Below are positions 27,024 through 36,256 of a stretch of 64,000 bases of DNA, in pieces. The DNA lies in contig NZ_JAPHAV010000007.1 of the NCBI RefSeq assembly GCF_026241335.1, positions 124,001 through 188,000 on the forward strand. The letters are read 5' to 3'. The position numbers were made by a program, and so were the translations under genes. The notes under the pieces were generated by a model. The model saw nothing but the letters and a program-made list of their open reading frames with translations. It did no database searches and had not been told where the DNA came from. Each line of letters begins with the position of its first letter. The stretch's first letter is position 1. This DNA is from Ochrobactrum chromiisoli (GTDB lineage Bacteria > Pseudomonadota > Alphaproteobacteria > Rhizobiales > Rhizobiaceae).

Positions 27024-27050
27024 AAAACCCCGCTTTTGGCGGGGTTTTTT
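27024..27050 (+). terminator. Terminator of amaB
   Basis: CCCCGC-TTTTG-GCGGGG followed by six T residues. Confidence 0.93.
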
Positions 27051-27162
27051 GTTGAGCATAACCAATTTCTCATATTGTGGATAATACACAATAGTTGCAT
27101 TGCAACAAGCCTGCGCCTCCCGAATAAGCACCAGCATGTTTTCTTATTCACTGCGGGGCGGC

Positions 27163-27855
27163 ATGTCTAAATCGACTTTATCTCTTCTGCTTGGTATTTT
27201 GGTCGGCTCTCTTGTTTTAAGTGGTTGCAATACCAGCTCGGACCCTACAGCGCTTAACAAAAGCGCGATTGAAAGCGCGCGCAAGACGGAGGGCTATGTC
27301 GCTGCGAAAGGTGCTGCAATCGTCGCTCGCGTGACGATTAATGGTAAAATATGCCATCAGGCGAACATTCAATTGCAACCACTGGAGAATGGCCTGTTGG
27401 TGCCGCATAATGTTACGAATATCGGGCAAAATTTCAGCTTCGCTGATCTTGGTAAGATTACTCTCAGGATGGCTACCTTGAACATTCCTGGTGTCTTCGA
27501 CGTATTGGATAGTCAGGATATTCGCGTGTCATTCCAGCCGATAGCACCGGGCGAATATGGCATATCGCGCATCATCTGTAGCTGGGACGCCAATCATCGA
27601 AGCGTACTTGAAGCCAGCAGTCGCGGCTTCTTTGGACTGGGCGCGAAAAAATCGCTTGTACCATTGCAACTTGACGGTAAAATTTCGATAAAAAGGGGAG
27701 AGATTGTCGACGCTGGCGTTCTTAACATCATCTCCAGCAGCAAGGGACGCGCTATAATTCTGGCATCGCCAGCACCACAATCATATCGCGACACCATCAA
27801 ACGAAATTTGCCGGAGCTGTATCCGAAAATCACATTCCGACAGTTTAGCCATTAA
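27163..27855 (+). CDS. Putative lipoprotein, function unknown
   Basis: 230 residues from ATG 27163: a short basic start, a hydrophobic core and the lipobox LSGC (near residue 22) show a lipoprotein signal. The mature part is beta-rich by appearance, with NGKICHQANIQLQPLENG and a region on depositing GISRIICSWD; no family is recognised. Base composition is AT-richer than the flanking metabolic genes and includes less common codons, suggesting separate origin. It is isolated between the amaB terminator and a palindromic repeat. An in-frame ATG at 27136 is possible but gives a poorer signal peptide. Confidence 0.65.
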   Translation: MSKSTLSLLLGILVGSLVLSGCNTSSDPTALNKSAIESARKTEGYVAAKGAAIVARVTINGKICHQANIQLQPLENGLLVPHNVTNIGQNFSFADLGKITLRMATLNIPGVFDVLDSQDIRVSFQPIAPGEYGISRIICSWDANHRSVLEASSRGFFGLGAKKSLVPLQLDGKISIKRGEIVDAGVLNIISSSKGRAIILASPAPQSYRDTIKRNLPELYPKITFRQFSH

Positions 27856-27880
27856 AGTCTAAACCGGACAATACATGAAA

Positions 27881-27976
27881 GCATTTCCAGCAGAAGTGCG
27901 CAGCGGTTTTGCTGGAAATGCGTAAAAACAATAAGATAGAGCGAGCTAGGCGATCCGATTAACCGCGGCACGCTCT
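27881..27976. repeat. RIME-like palindromic repeat, copy 3 (two modules)
   Basis: Module 1 is a perfect 12-bp inverted repeat, GCATTTCCAGCA (27881-27892) and TGCTGGAAATGC (27910-27921). Module 2 is AGAGCG (27938-27943) with CGCTCT (27971-27976). The same two-module order occurs in the copy at 25340. Confidence 0.85.
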
Positions 27977-28038
27977 AATCTATCATTTATAAGAGATTCC
28001 ATCTGACCTTAAATTGATCCAACGCCAGTGCTCATCTC

Positions 28039-28347
28039 TTAACCCGAAACAGGGTGCCAACAGCCGTCATTAGACGAGTAGCACATACCACGCTCACCCG
28101 TCACATCATCATCGTTAGCTGCTTCACACTCGTCCTGTGAGCCATAAAGACATTGGCTATCGAAAGCTAAGTATTTATTTGTTGCTGACGCAAAATTTCC
28201 ATTATAAAGCACCCGCGATGCATTCATAGCTGATGTATTAAATGTACTGGATGGCACTATGTGCGTGATATTTTCCTGGTTCGCATAAACAGGGGTGGAA
28301 GCAATCAATGTCAACATTGAAACAATAGATAAAAAATAATTTTTCAT
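28039..28347 (-). CDS. Small secreted Cys-containing protein, function unknown
   Basis: 102 residues with a signal peptide (MKNYFL start, hydrophobic core, cleavage after VYA near residue 22). The mature chain of about 80 residues ends in a region with four cysteines (QCLYG, ECEAAN, MCYSS, GCWHP) spaced to form two disulphides, and an acidic NDDD stretch. Coding sequence and flanks are clearly AT-rich compared with the rest of the window. No family is recognised. A periplasmic or exported role is inferred from the signal and cysteines. Confidence 0.6.
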   Translation of the reverse strand: MKNYFLSIVSMLTLIASTPVYANQENITHIVPSSTFNTSAMNASRVLYNGNFASATNKYLAFDSQCLYGSQDECEAANDDDVTGERGMCYSSNDGCWHPVSG

Positions 28348-28443
28348 AATTTCCTCTTACAGATAACATAAATTTTTTTTGAATTACTGCTCAAGACATC
28401 AATAACAATTTTTTCTTCACAACTATTGTAAAAAACCTTCAAT

Positions 28444-28473
28444 AAAAAAAGCGACCTATTAGGCCGCTTTTTA
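28444..28473 (-). terminator. Terminator of purU
   Basis: AAAAAGCG...CGCTTTTT hairpin with inner ACCT/AGG pairing, placed just past the purU stop on the minus strand. Confidence 0.85.
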
Positions 28474-28493
28474 AGAGTTATTCAGCTTGGATT

Positions 28494-29378
28494 TCACCCC
28501 ACGCGCTCAGATGCGAACGACCCGGGGCTAGCCGGGAAAACAACGGTACGATTGCCGTTGAGGAATGAACGATGATGAATATGCGCGTGAACGGCGCGCG
28601 CCAGAACCTGCGCTTCGACATCACGGCCAATGGACACGTAATCGGCAGCACTTTGCGCATGCGTCACGCGCGCCACATCCTGCTCAATGATCGGACCTTC
28701 ATCAAGATCGGCAGTCACATAATGCGCTGTGGCGCCAATCAGCTTCACACCACGCTCATAGGCCTGCTTGTAAGGGTTTGCCCCCTTAAAGGATGGCAGG
28801 AAAGAATGGTGGATATTGATGATCTTGCCCAACATTTGCTGGCAAAGCTGATCGGACAGAACCTGCATATAGCGCGCCAGAACCACCAGTTCCGTGCCCG
28901 TGCTCTCAACAATATCCATCAGACGCTGTTCGGCCTCTGGCTTGTTAGCTTTGGTCACGGCAATATGATGGAATGGAATGTCGTGATTAACAACGACCTT
29001 CTGATAATCGAAGTGATTGGACACAACGCCCACAATATCGATCGGCAGCGCACCGATCTTCCAACGATAAAGAAGATCGTTAAGGCAATGGCCAAAACGC
29101 GACACCATCAACAGCGTCTTTGTACGGTGGGCATCGTCGTGAAAATCAAAATCCATTGCGAAAGGCGCGGCTATTGCTCCAAATCCTTCGCGCAAGGCTT
29201 CGAGTGCAACACCTTCTTCGGAAATAAAGCTGACGCGCATGAAGAAGCGGCCGGTATCCAGATCGTCGAACTGGGCGCTGTCAATGATGTTACACCCCTT
29301 ACCCGCAAGATAACCCGAAATAGCAGCAACAATACCGCGCGTGGATTTGCAGGTGACGGTCAAGACAAAATTATGCAT
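28494..29378 (-). CDS. purU: Formyltetrahydrofolate deformylase
   Basis: 294 residues from ATG 29378, which follows AGAGGAA. An N-terminal ACT domain (1-85, LTVTCKSTRGIVAAISGYLAGKG) is joined to a formyltransferase-fold domain with the catalytic NIHHSFLPSFKGA segment and the conserved Asp in TADLDEGPIIEQD. It hydrolyses 10-formyl-tetrahydrofolate to formate and THF, balancing one-carbon pools with purine synthesis. The frame extends 21 codons further upstream without support. The gene stands alone between the SIS gene and the AT-richer patch. Confidence 0.95.
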   Translation of the reverse strand: MHNFVLTVTCKSTRGIVAAISGYLAGKGCNIIDSAQFDDLDTGRFFMRVSFISEEGVALEALREGFGAIAAPFAMDFDFHDDAHRTKTLLMVSRFGHCLNDLLYRWKIGALPIDIVGVVSNHFDYQKVVVNHDIPFHHIAVTKANKPEAEQRLMDIVESTGTELVVLARYMQVLSDQLCQQMLGKIINIHHSFLPSFKGANPYKQAYERGVKLIGATAHYVTADLDEGPIIEQDVARVTHAQSAADYVSIGRDVEAQVLARAVHAHIHHRSFLNGNRTVVFPASPGSFASERVG

Positions 29379-29517
29379 CGGAATTCCTCTATTACGCAGG
29401 CATAACCACACCGTCCGTTCTACTGTACGATAAGGTGCCAACCATGCCAGAATGCGTAATGCACTGACCGGATTGCGCTATCAAGTCGATAATGCGTTAA
29501 GACCTCAAGAAGTGGAG

Positions 29518-30546
29518 TTAAACCGTCGATGTCACCTTGTTCAGATGACGCGGCTTATCCGGATCATAGCCCTTACGGCGCGTGACCGCCTCAACAATCC
29601 GATAATAATTAATGAGCGAAACCAGCGGATCAAGATGACCATTCCCGGTAGATGCAGAAGGCACCCGATGGCCCGGAACGTCGGCATCGCCGAATGAAAC
29701 AAGGTTTGCACCAAAGGACTTAAGCCTGTTGAGGGCCTGAATGCTTGTTTCAAGCGCCTCATCCTGCGGTATGAACGATAGAATCGGAAAGCCTGGCTCC
29801 ACCAGCCGCATCGGTCCATGCATCAGCTCTGCAAGCGAGAACGCCTCCGCGTGAATATTGGCCGTTTCCTTCGCTTTAAGCGCCGCCTCAAGCGAAATGG
29901 CATAGGCTGTGCCGCGTCCGCCCGTGAACAGTGATTTTGCCTCGACCAGCAAGTCTTCCACCACCGCACGGCCTTCCGGCCTTGTTGCAGCCAAGGCTTC
30001 CGGCAGGCGGCTCAAACCATCTTTCAATCTTGCATCTTGGCTGGCTGAGGCCACCACACCCGAAAGGGCAGCATCAGAGGCAATGAAGGACTTGGTCGCC
30101 GCAACGCTTTTCTCTTCGCCCGCATGAAGAGCGAGCACAATATCAGCCCCTTTTGCAAGCGGGCTATCGGTCACGTTTACAACGGCAACAGTCGTCGCTC
30201 CTCCATACTTTGCAGCATCCTGCACCGCAATGATGTCCGGGCTTGCCCCCGATTGCGACACAGTGAAATGCAGCCCCCCCTTCAATCTGAGTTTCGCGCC
30301 ATAAACGGAAGCCACCGATGGCCCGACAGAGGCAACCGGAATGCCTGTGGCAATCTCCATCAGATACTTGAAAAATGTCGCCGCATGATCGGAAGAGCCA
30401 CGTGCAGCCGTCGTAATGACTGCGGGCGATTTTTCAAATAGCCGTCCGATCTCAGCAAATGTCCCGGCCTCTGCAGCAAGAAGTTTCGCCACCACGGATG
30501 GCGACTGTTCGGTTTCTTGCAGCATCAGGGATGGAACAGTTTGCAT
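29518..30546 (-). CDS. SIS-domain amino-sugar phosphate deaminase/isomerase (GlmS C-terminal/NagB-II like)
   Basis: 342 residues with two SIS domains: RGSSDHAATFFKY near 50 and VSQSGASPDIIA near 100 in the first, GRGTAYAISLEAALKAKE near 220 in the second, and the C-terminal DPDKPRHLNKVT tail of the GlmS family. There is no glutaminase domain, so it is a stand-alone glucosamine-6-phosphate deaminase (NagB-II) or a related sugar isomerase. It begins 32 bp after the RND pump gene on the same strand; cotranscription is possible but the functions look unrelated. No nag genes lie nearby. Confidence 0.82.
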   Translation of the reverse strand: MQTVPSLMLQETEQSPSVVAKLLAAEAGTFAEIGRLFEKSPAVITTAARGSSDHAATFFKYLMEIATGIPVASVGPSVASVYGAKLRLKGGLHFTVSQSGASPDIIAVQDAAKYGGATTVAVVNVTDSPLAKGADIVLALHAGEEKSVAATKSFIASDAALSGVVASASQDARLKDGLSRLPEALAATRPEGRAVVEDLLVEAKSLFTGGRGTAYAISLEAALKAKETANIHAEAFSLAELMHGPMRLVEPGFPILSFIPQDEALETSIQALNRLKSFGANLVSFGDADVPGHRVPSASTGNGHLDPLVSLINYYRIVEAVTRRKGYDPDKPRHLNKVTSTV

Positions 30547-30578
30547 GCTTATTCTCCGGATACGTCTTCAAACTCATA

Positions 30579-33500
30579 TCAATGTTGTGGCTGCGGCCCC
30601 ACCTCTGTTTGATCCGGCTCCTTGACGCGAAACCATGCCACGTAAAGGGCCGGGAGAAACAGAAGCGTAATCGCCGTCCCGGCAATGATTCCGCCCATCA
30701 TGGCATAGGCCATAGGCCCCCAGAAAACTTCTCGCGCAATCGGAATGAGCGCCAGACTTGCAGCTGCAGCGGTCAATGCAATAGGCCGCATACGATGCTG
30801 GCTTGCCTGCACAACCGAATCCCACGGATGCATGCCCTCGCTGATATGTTCTTCCACCTGCACGATCAGAATAACCGAGTTACGGATAAGAATGCCGATC
30901 AGCGCCAGCACGCCAAGAATGGCAACAAAGCCCAGCGGCTTCCCGCTCGGAAGCAAGGCTGCAACCACGCCAATCAGACCAAGAGGCGCAACTGCAACCA
31001 CAAGAAACAAGCGCTGAAAACTCTGCAATTGCAGCATCAGAACTGTTGCCATGACAAACAGCATCAGCGGCACAACGGCGATAATCGGCCCCTGACTTTT
31101 GCCGCTTTCTTCCACTGTACCCGCCGTCACAATCGAATAACCCGCCGGCAGATTTTCGATGAATTTATTCACCGCAGGCTGCAATTCACTCACAATCGTA
31201 TCCGGCATTGTATTGTCATTAATACCGGCAGCAACCGTGATGGTTGGAATGCGCGAACGGCGATAGACCACCGGCTGCTCCAGCTCATAATGGAAGTTGG
31301 CAATGGCTGCGAGCGGCACGGAGCTGCCGTTGCCGGTTGCGATTTGCAGACTCTGCAATGTGTCGATGGAATCGCGTTCGTGTTCTTGCGCCCGCACGAT
31401 GACATCAATCAGATAGATGGAATCACGCACCTGCGTAATCGGAATGCCACCCACCACGCCATTGAGCGTCGTGGCAATATCCTTGGACGAAATGCCAAGC
31501 TTGCGCGCCTTGTCCTGCATGACATCCACACGGATAACACGGCCGGGTTCATTCCAGTTGTAGCTGACGACACCCAATCGCTTATCTGCATTCATGATGC
31601 CGGCAAAGTCCTGCGCGATACCACGCAATTTCTGAATATCAGGCCCGGAGATGCGATATTGTACCGGGCGCCCAACCGGCGGGCCCAGTTCAAGGAACTT
31701 CACATACGTATCCGTGCCGACATAATCCTTGCGCAAGGCCTCATCAAATTTTGCCTTCAAACGATCGCGCGCCTCCACGTCCTTGGCAACAACCACCATC
31801 TGCCCGAAATAGGGATTGGCAGGTTGCACATCGAAGGAAAGAATGAAGCGGATCGCGCTCTGCCCGATATAAGTGCTCCAGTGATCGACGTCCGGATTAT
31901 CCTTGAGCATCGTCTGCTCAAAGCGCTCCATCTGCGCCTTGGTATCGGCAATTGAGCTGTTTTGCGGCAAGGTCCAGTCGATCACCAGTTCGGGACGGTC
32001 TGACTCCGGGAAGAACTGACGTTCAATAAAGCCCATTCCAAAAACCGAGATGACAAACAAGGCAATCGTCGTCAGAATCGTGATCCACTTATGACGCATC
32101 GCCAAAACCAGCGTCTTCGAAAAGGCCTCAAAGAAGCGGCCACGCTTTTCTTCATGGTGCTTCATCTTTTTGGGCAGGAAAGTCACACCCAGAAGCGGGG
32201 CAAACAACACGGCCACAATCCAGGAAACAATCAGCGAAACAGCAATCACCACAAAAAGCGTATATGTATATTCACCGGCCTGACTCGTGTTGAGGCCAAT
32301 CGGTATAAAACCCGCAATCGTCACAAGCGTGCCTGTCAGCATTGGGAAGGCCGTATGCGAATAAACATAGGTCGCAGCCTTGTTGATGGGATCGCCATGC
32401 TCCAGCCGCGCAACCATCATCTCAACCGCAATCATCGCATCATCGACCAGAAGTCCCAGCGAAATAATCAGCGCCCCAAGCGACACACGTTGCAGCGAAA
32501 TATCCATCAATGACATGACAAGGAAGGTGATCGCCAGCACCAGCGGAATGGAAAGCGACACGACAAAACCTGCACGCAGGCCAAGGCTGATAAAGCTTAC
32601 CGCAAGTACGATGACAACGGCTTCAAACAGCGCTTTGGTAAAGCCGGAGACGGCATCCTGAACAACTTCAGGCTGATCGGCAACCTTGAAAACATTAACG
32701 CCAACCGGCAGTTCAGCTTTCACCTGCTCCATCATCGCATCAAGTTTTGCACCAAATTCCAGCAGATTGCCATTTGGTTTCATGCCGATGCCAAGACCAA
32801 TCGCATCTTGGCCATTAACCCGAAAAATCGCTGATGGCGGATCGACATAGCCGCGCGTGATCGTCGCAACATCGGACAAGCGAAAGAAACGGTCATTCAC
32901 GCGCAGATTGACGGCTCGCAGATCATCTTCAGAGTTGAACTGGCCGCTCACCCGTACGCTGATGCGTTCTGGCCCCGCCTGCACGACACCAGAGGGCGTG
33001 ATCGCATTCTGATCCTGAAGCGCTTTGAGAATTGCCTGCTGATCAAGACCAAGGGCTGCGACCTGCCGCGTCGAGAATTCGAGATAAATTGCCTCATCCT
33101 GCGCACCGATCAGCTCAACCTTACCGGCATTGGGAATGGTGAGGATTTTTGTGCGCACATCTTCGGCATAATCGCGAAGCTGCCGCATCGACAACCCGTC
33201 AGCGGTGAAGGCAAAAATATTGCCGAATACATCACCGAACTTATCGTTGTAATAAGGCCCATAAACGCCATCAGGCAAACTTGGCTTGATGTCATCGAGC
33301 ATGTGCCGCACTTCAGTCCAGGCTTCTGCCACCTGCTTCTTGCGCACTGTCGATTTAAGAAACACAAACACAACCGACTTGCCAGCCGTTGTCACGCTGC
33401 GTGTGTAGTCAAGCGTATCAAGCTCTTCGAGCTTCTTTTCAAGCCGGTCTGTGACCTGGTTCATCGTCTCATCGATGGAAGCACCTGGCCAACTTGCCTG

Positions 33501-33653
33501 AACGACCATCGTCTTGACGGTGAATTCCGGATCTTCGGCGCGACCGAGGTCGAGATAGGACACAAGCCCCGCGACCAGAAACACCATCATAAAATACCAC
33601 ACCAGCGAGCGGTGGTTCAGCGCCCAGTCAGAAAGATTGAAACCTTTTTTCAC
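30579..33653 (-). CDS. RND efflux pump inner-membrane subunit (TriC-like)
   Basis: A 1024-residue resistance-nodulation-division permease with twelve membrane segments in the 1+5, 1+5 layout and two large periplasmic loops. The VDDAMIAVEMM segment near 405 carries the paired Asp residues of the proton relay. The start is a GTG overlapping the upstream adaptor stop (GTGA), so the two are translationally coupled. Two adaptor genes precede it, the arrangement of TriABC in Pseudomonas, which needs both adaptors and exports triclosan and detergents. No outer-membrane channel gene is in the window, so a shared TolC-type (BepC-like) channel is likely. Confidence 0.92.
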   Translation of the reverse strand: MKKGFNLSDWALNHRSLVWYFMMVFLVAGLVSYLDLGRAEDPEFTVKTMVVQASWPGASIDETMNQVTDRLEKKLEELDTLDYTRSVTTAGKSVVFVFLKSTVRKKQVAEAWTEVRHMLDDIKPSLPDGVYGPYYNDKFGDVFGNIFAFTADGLSMRQLRDYAEDVRTKILTIPNAGKVELIGAQDEAIYLEFSTRQVAALGLDQQAILKALQDQNAITPSGVVQAGPERISVRVSGQFNSEDDLRAVNLRVNDRFFRLSDVATITRGYVDPPSAIFRVNGQDAIGLGIGMKPNGNLLEFGAKLDAMMEQVKAELPVGVNVFKVADQPEVVQDAVSGFTKALFEAVVIVLAVSFISLGLRAGFVVSLSIPLVLAITFLVMSLMDISLQRVSLGALIISLGLLVDDAMIAVEMMVARLEHGDPINKAATYVYSHTAFPMLTGTLVTIAGFIPIGLNTSQAGEYTYTLFVVIAVSLIVSWIVAVLFAPLLGVTFLPKKMKHHEEKRGRFFEAFSKTLVLAMRHKWITILTTIALFVISVFGMGFIERQFFPESDRPELVIDWTLPQNSSIADTKAQMERFEQTMLKDNPDVDHWSTYIGQSAIRFILSFDVQPANPYFGQMVVVAKDVEARDRLKAKFDEALRKDYVGTDTYVKFLELGPPVGRPVQYRISGPDIQKLRGIAQDFAGIMNADKRLGVVSYNWNEPGRVIRVDVMQDKARKLGISSKDIATTLNGVVGGIPITQVRDSIYLIDVIVRAQEHERDSIDTLQSLQIATGNGSSVPLAAIANFHYELEQPVVYRRSRIPTITVAAGINDNTMPDTIVSELQPAVNKFIENLPAGYSIVTAGTVEESGKSQGPIIAVVPLMLFVMATVLMLQLQSFQRLFLVVAVAPLGLIGVVAALLPSGKPLGFVAILGVLALIGILIRNSVILIVQVEEHISEGMHPWDSVVQASQHRMRPIALTAAAASLALIPIAREVFWGPMAYAMMGGIIAGTAITLLFLPALYVAWFRVKEPDQTEVGPQPQH

Positions 33654-34744
33654 AGGCTGCTTCCCCTTGCATCCAACTGGACTTTTTGACCTTCTTCAAG
33701 CTGGTGCACACCAGCCGTCGCCACATAGCTTCCCACCTCCACATTGTTTGCCAGAAAACTGTCGGCGCGGCGCTCGACAAGCTCAACCTCGTGAAGACTT
33801 ACAGTTTGCGTTTTTGGATCAATTACCCAGATTGCAGTTTTTCCGTCTTTTTCAAACAATGCCTGTATCGGCAAAGTGACATGATCTTTCTGAGCGCTTG
33901 CAAGCCCTGCCCGAATTGTTGCGCCAAGGCGGAAACCTTCCGGCGGATTATCAAGCGCAATCCGAACACGGCGCGTGCGGGTCTGCGCATCTGCTTGCGG
34001 CGCCACCTCGCGCACTCTGCCAAGACCTGTCACGCTCGGATCCGCCTGCAACTGAACATGAAAAGGCGTACCGGCCGCAAAATAGTCACGCATACTGTCA
34101 GGAATATCGAGAACTGCTTCGCGAATATCGGGGCGTGCAACCGTCATCACGGCTTGTCCTGCGGCCACAACCTGACCAACTTCTGCATTGGTGGCAGAGA
34201 CGACACCATCAAAATCCGGGCTCAAAACAGCATACCCACGCTGATCTTCCGCCTTGCGTAAGCCTGCCTGCGCTTTTTCAAGTCCGGCTTCAGCACTGTC
34301 ACGCGCCTGCTTTGCTGCATCGTAATCGGCTTGCGAAATGTTATTGCCCTTAAGCAGAATATGCAGGCGTTCTTCGCTACCGGCAGCATTGGCAAACTGA
34401 GCCTGCGCGCTTGCAAGGTCGGCTTTTGCCGATTGCACCGCAAGATCAAGCGTCGCAGGATCAAGCATGGCGACCGTCTCGCCTTTTTTCACCAGATCGC
34501 CGATACTAACAGGCCGCGCAATGATGCGACCAAGCACCCGAAACGCCAGATTTGTTGAATAACGCGGCTCAATGGAACCGGCAAAGCTGGTTTGTGTTTC
34601 AGGCTTTGACGCAGCAATTGTGTAAAGCACGGGACGAACAGGCTCAGTCCCTGCTGTTTGATCGTCCTCCTTGCCACAGGCTGCAATTGTCAAAAGGACA
34701 GCGGAAAAAACGAAGGCGCAACAGAGTTTCAGCATCGGTTTCAT
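33650..34744 (-). CDS. RND efflux periplasmic adaptor, second (TriB-like) lipoprotein
   Basis: 364 residues from ATG 34744, which overlaps the first adaptor's stop (ATGA). The N-terminus is a lipoprotein signal with cleavage before Cys in TIAAC near residue 23. Lipoyl/barrel-sandwich and alpha-helical hairpin segments follow (GRIIARPVSIGDLVKKGETVA, then a coiled region of Ala, Gln, Lys). It bridges the pump and the outer-membrane channel. The GTG of the pump gene overlaps its stop. A longer frame starting inside the previous gene is rejected. Confidence 0.9.
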   Translation of the reverse strand: MKPMLKLCCAFVFSAVLLTIAACGKEDDQTAGTEPVRPVLYTIAASKPETQTSFAGSIEPRYSTNLAFRVLGRIIARPVSIGDLVKKGETVAMLDPATLDLAVQSAKADLASAQAQFANAAGSEERLHILLKGNNISQADYDAAKQARDSAEAGLEKAQAGLRKAEDQRGYAVLSPDFDGVVSATNAEVGQVVAAGQAVMTVARPDIREAVLDIPDSMRDYFAAGTPFHVQLQADPSVTGLGRVREVAPQADAQTRTRRVRIALDNPPEGFRLGATIRAGLASAQKDHVTLPIQALFEKDGKTAIWVIDPKTQTVSLHEVELVERRADSFLANNVEVGSYVATAGVHQLEEGQKVQLDARGSSL

Positions 34745-35871
34745 TGCGCGCCCGCTCCTTCCAGACCCTGCATGATCTCTGTATGGGCACCAGAACGCAG
34801 CAATTGCGCGCCCTTGGTGACAACAAGGTCTCCGGCATTCAGACCAGATGCAACGATCACCCGCTCCTTCTCGAACGCCAACACCCGAACAGGAGCCAGC
34901 GTTGCAAGCTTGGTCTTCTTGTCCACCCGCCACACAGCCGTTTTCCCGGCATCCGATGTCATCACGCTCCACGGCAAAATGAAAACCTGCTGACCATCCA
35001 TATGAACCGTGCCGGTCACAATCGCGCCGAGTGCCATTTGCGCTGGCACCTCTGAGATACCAACCTTCACACGCACAGTGCCTGTCTGCGCATCGACCAC
35101 CGGAGAGATTTCACGAATACTTCCTTCGGTTTTAACATTTTCATCGGAAAGCAGGCCCAGTGTCACGCCCATGCCAATTTTGGCATGGTTGACCAACGTT
35201 TCCTGAACATCGAAAATCGCGTCACGTGCACCGTCTTCGGCAATTGAAAACGCGGTTTGTGCGGCCTGCACAACCTGCCCGCTCTCCACATTGCGCGCGG
35301 TTACAACACCGGCAGCCGGAGCGCGAAGCTCTGTGTAAGACAACTCGTCACGCGCATTGCTCAACTGGCTTTCAGCATTGGAAAGCGTACTTTGTGCCGT
35401 GCGTAAAACCTGTTGTGCCTGATCAAACTGGCTGCGCGTGGTAAACCCCTGCCCCAGCAAAGCCTGCTGACGTTTAAAACTGGCTTCTGCCTGAACGAGC
35501 TGCGCTTTTGCAGCATCCTGCGAGGCTTGTGCAACGCGCATATTGGCCTTTTGCTCGGCATTATCGATCCGGGCAAGAACCTCGCCTTTATCAACATGCT
35601 GACCAATCTCAACAAGGCGCTCGACAATCTGTCCATTCAGGCGAAAGGATACATTGACCAGAGAACGGGCAGCAACAGCCCCCGACAGCGTCAATTGCGG
35701 CTGGTAATCGACCAGCTTGCTTTCAATCACAGCGACCGGAATCGTTCCGCTCATTTCAGAATGCGCCACAAGGCCCGAAGCCAGAACCGCAGCGGCCGCA
35801 ATAAGGACACGCGCGATTGCTTTGCACACCCTCCGCCCACCATGAACAAGGAGAAGAACTCTTGCGGCCAT
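34741..35871 (-). CDS. RND efflux periplasmic adaptor, first (TriA-like)
   Basis: A 376-residue membrane fusion protein with an N-terminal hydrophobic anchor or signal (about 18-38), barrel-sandwich half-motif GQIVERLVEIGQHVDKGEVLARID, helical hairpin rich in Ala and Gln, and second half-motif near AAGVVTARNVESGQ, then beta-barrel and membrane-proximal domains. It is the first gene of the three-gene pump run. No ribosome site is obvious at ATG 35871, so the start is uncertain by a few codons. No TetR or other regulator gene adjoins the operon. Confidence 0.9.
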   Translation of the reverse strand: MAARVLLLVHGGRRVCKAIARVLIAAAAVLASGLVAHSEMSGTIPVAVIESKLVDYQPQLTLSGAVAARSLVNVSFRLNGQIVERLVEIGQHVDKGEVLARIDNAEQKANMRVAQASQDAAKAQLVQAEASFKRQQALLGQGFTTRSQFDQAQQVLRTAQSTLSNAESQLSNARDELSYTELRAPAAGVVTARNVESGQVVQAAQTAFSIAEDGARDAIFDVQETLVNHAKIGMGVTLGLLSDENVKTEGSIREISPVVDAQTGTVRVKVGISEVPAQMALGAIVTGTVHMDGQQVFILPWSVMTSDAGKTAVWRVDKKTKLATLAPVRVLAFEKERVIVASGLNAGDLVVTKGAQLLRSGAHTEIMQGLEGAGAQ

Positions 35872-35962
35872 TTAACGATTCTCACTGTTTTTTCGCAGGC
35901 ACAATGCAACCAAAAGGTTGCCGTTAAAAGCAGGCTTTATAAACATAATTAATGATAGAAAA

Positions 35963-36256
35963 TTATAATTGCACCTCTTCGACAAGCCGGTGACCGACAG
36001 CGCTCAGCTCGTAACGGGTGCGTTGCGTTCGCTCGTCTCTTTGGCGGATGCGAAGAGAGCCGCCCTCTGCACCAAGCGTCACAAGCTCCCGCAACACAAG
36101 CGCATGCGCAACGCCAAATATCCGTGAAAAACTGCGGCTGTCCGATGCAATATCGCGTGCTGCGGCAGCAAGAATACCCGCGCCGAGCCGTGAAATTTTA
36201 CCTGATGCCGCCTCAAGTGCATCGACCAGCGCCATATACTCGGCTTCTTCGCTCAC
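35963..36256 (-). CDS. Small protein coupled to the molybdoenzyme, possible winged helix
   Basis: 97 residues starting with a GTG that overlaps the molybdoenzyme stop codon (GTGA), so it is almost certainly cotranslated. The sequence is helical in its first half (SRLGAGILAAAARDIASDSRSF) and then has the look of a small winged helix (VLRELVTLGAEGGSLRIRQRD, ending TRYELSAVGHRLVEE). I recognise no named family. It could be an assembly helper, a specificity subunit or a DNA-binding protein that responds to the enzyme. Confidence 0.7.
   Translation of the reverse strand: MSEEAEYMALVDALEAASGKISRLGAGILAAAARDIASDSRSFSRIFGVAHALVLRELVTLGAEGGSLRIRQRDERTQRTRYELSAVGHRLVEEVQL

Noticed and set aside
30459..31955. 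498-residue open frame on the plus strand
   Set aside because: Lies antisense within the RND pump gene; composition is rich in His, Arg and Asn as expected from the reverse complement of a hydrophobic membrane protein, with no ribosome site or family character.
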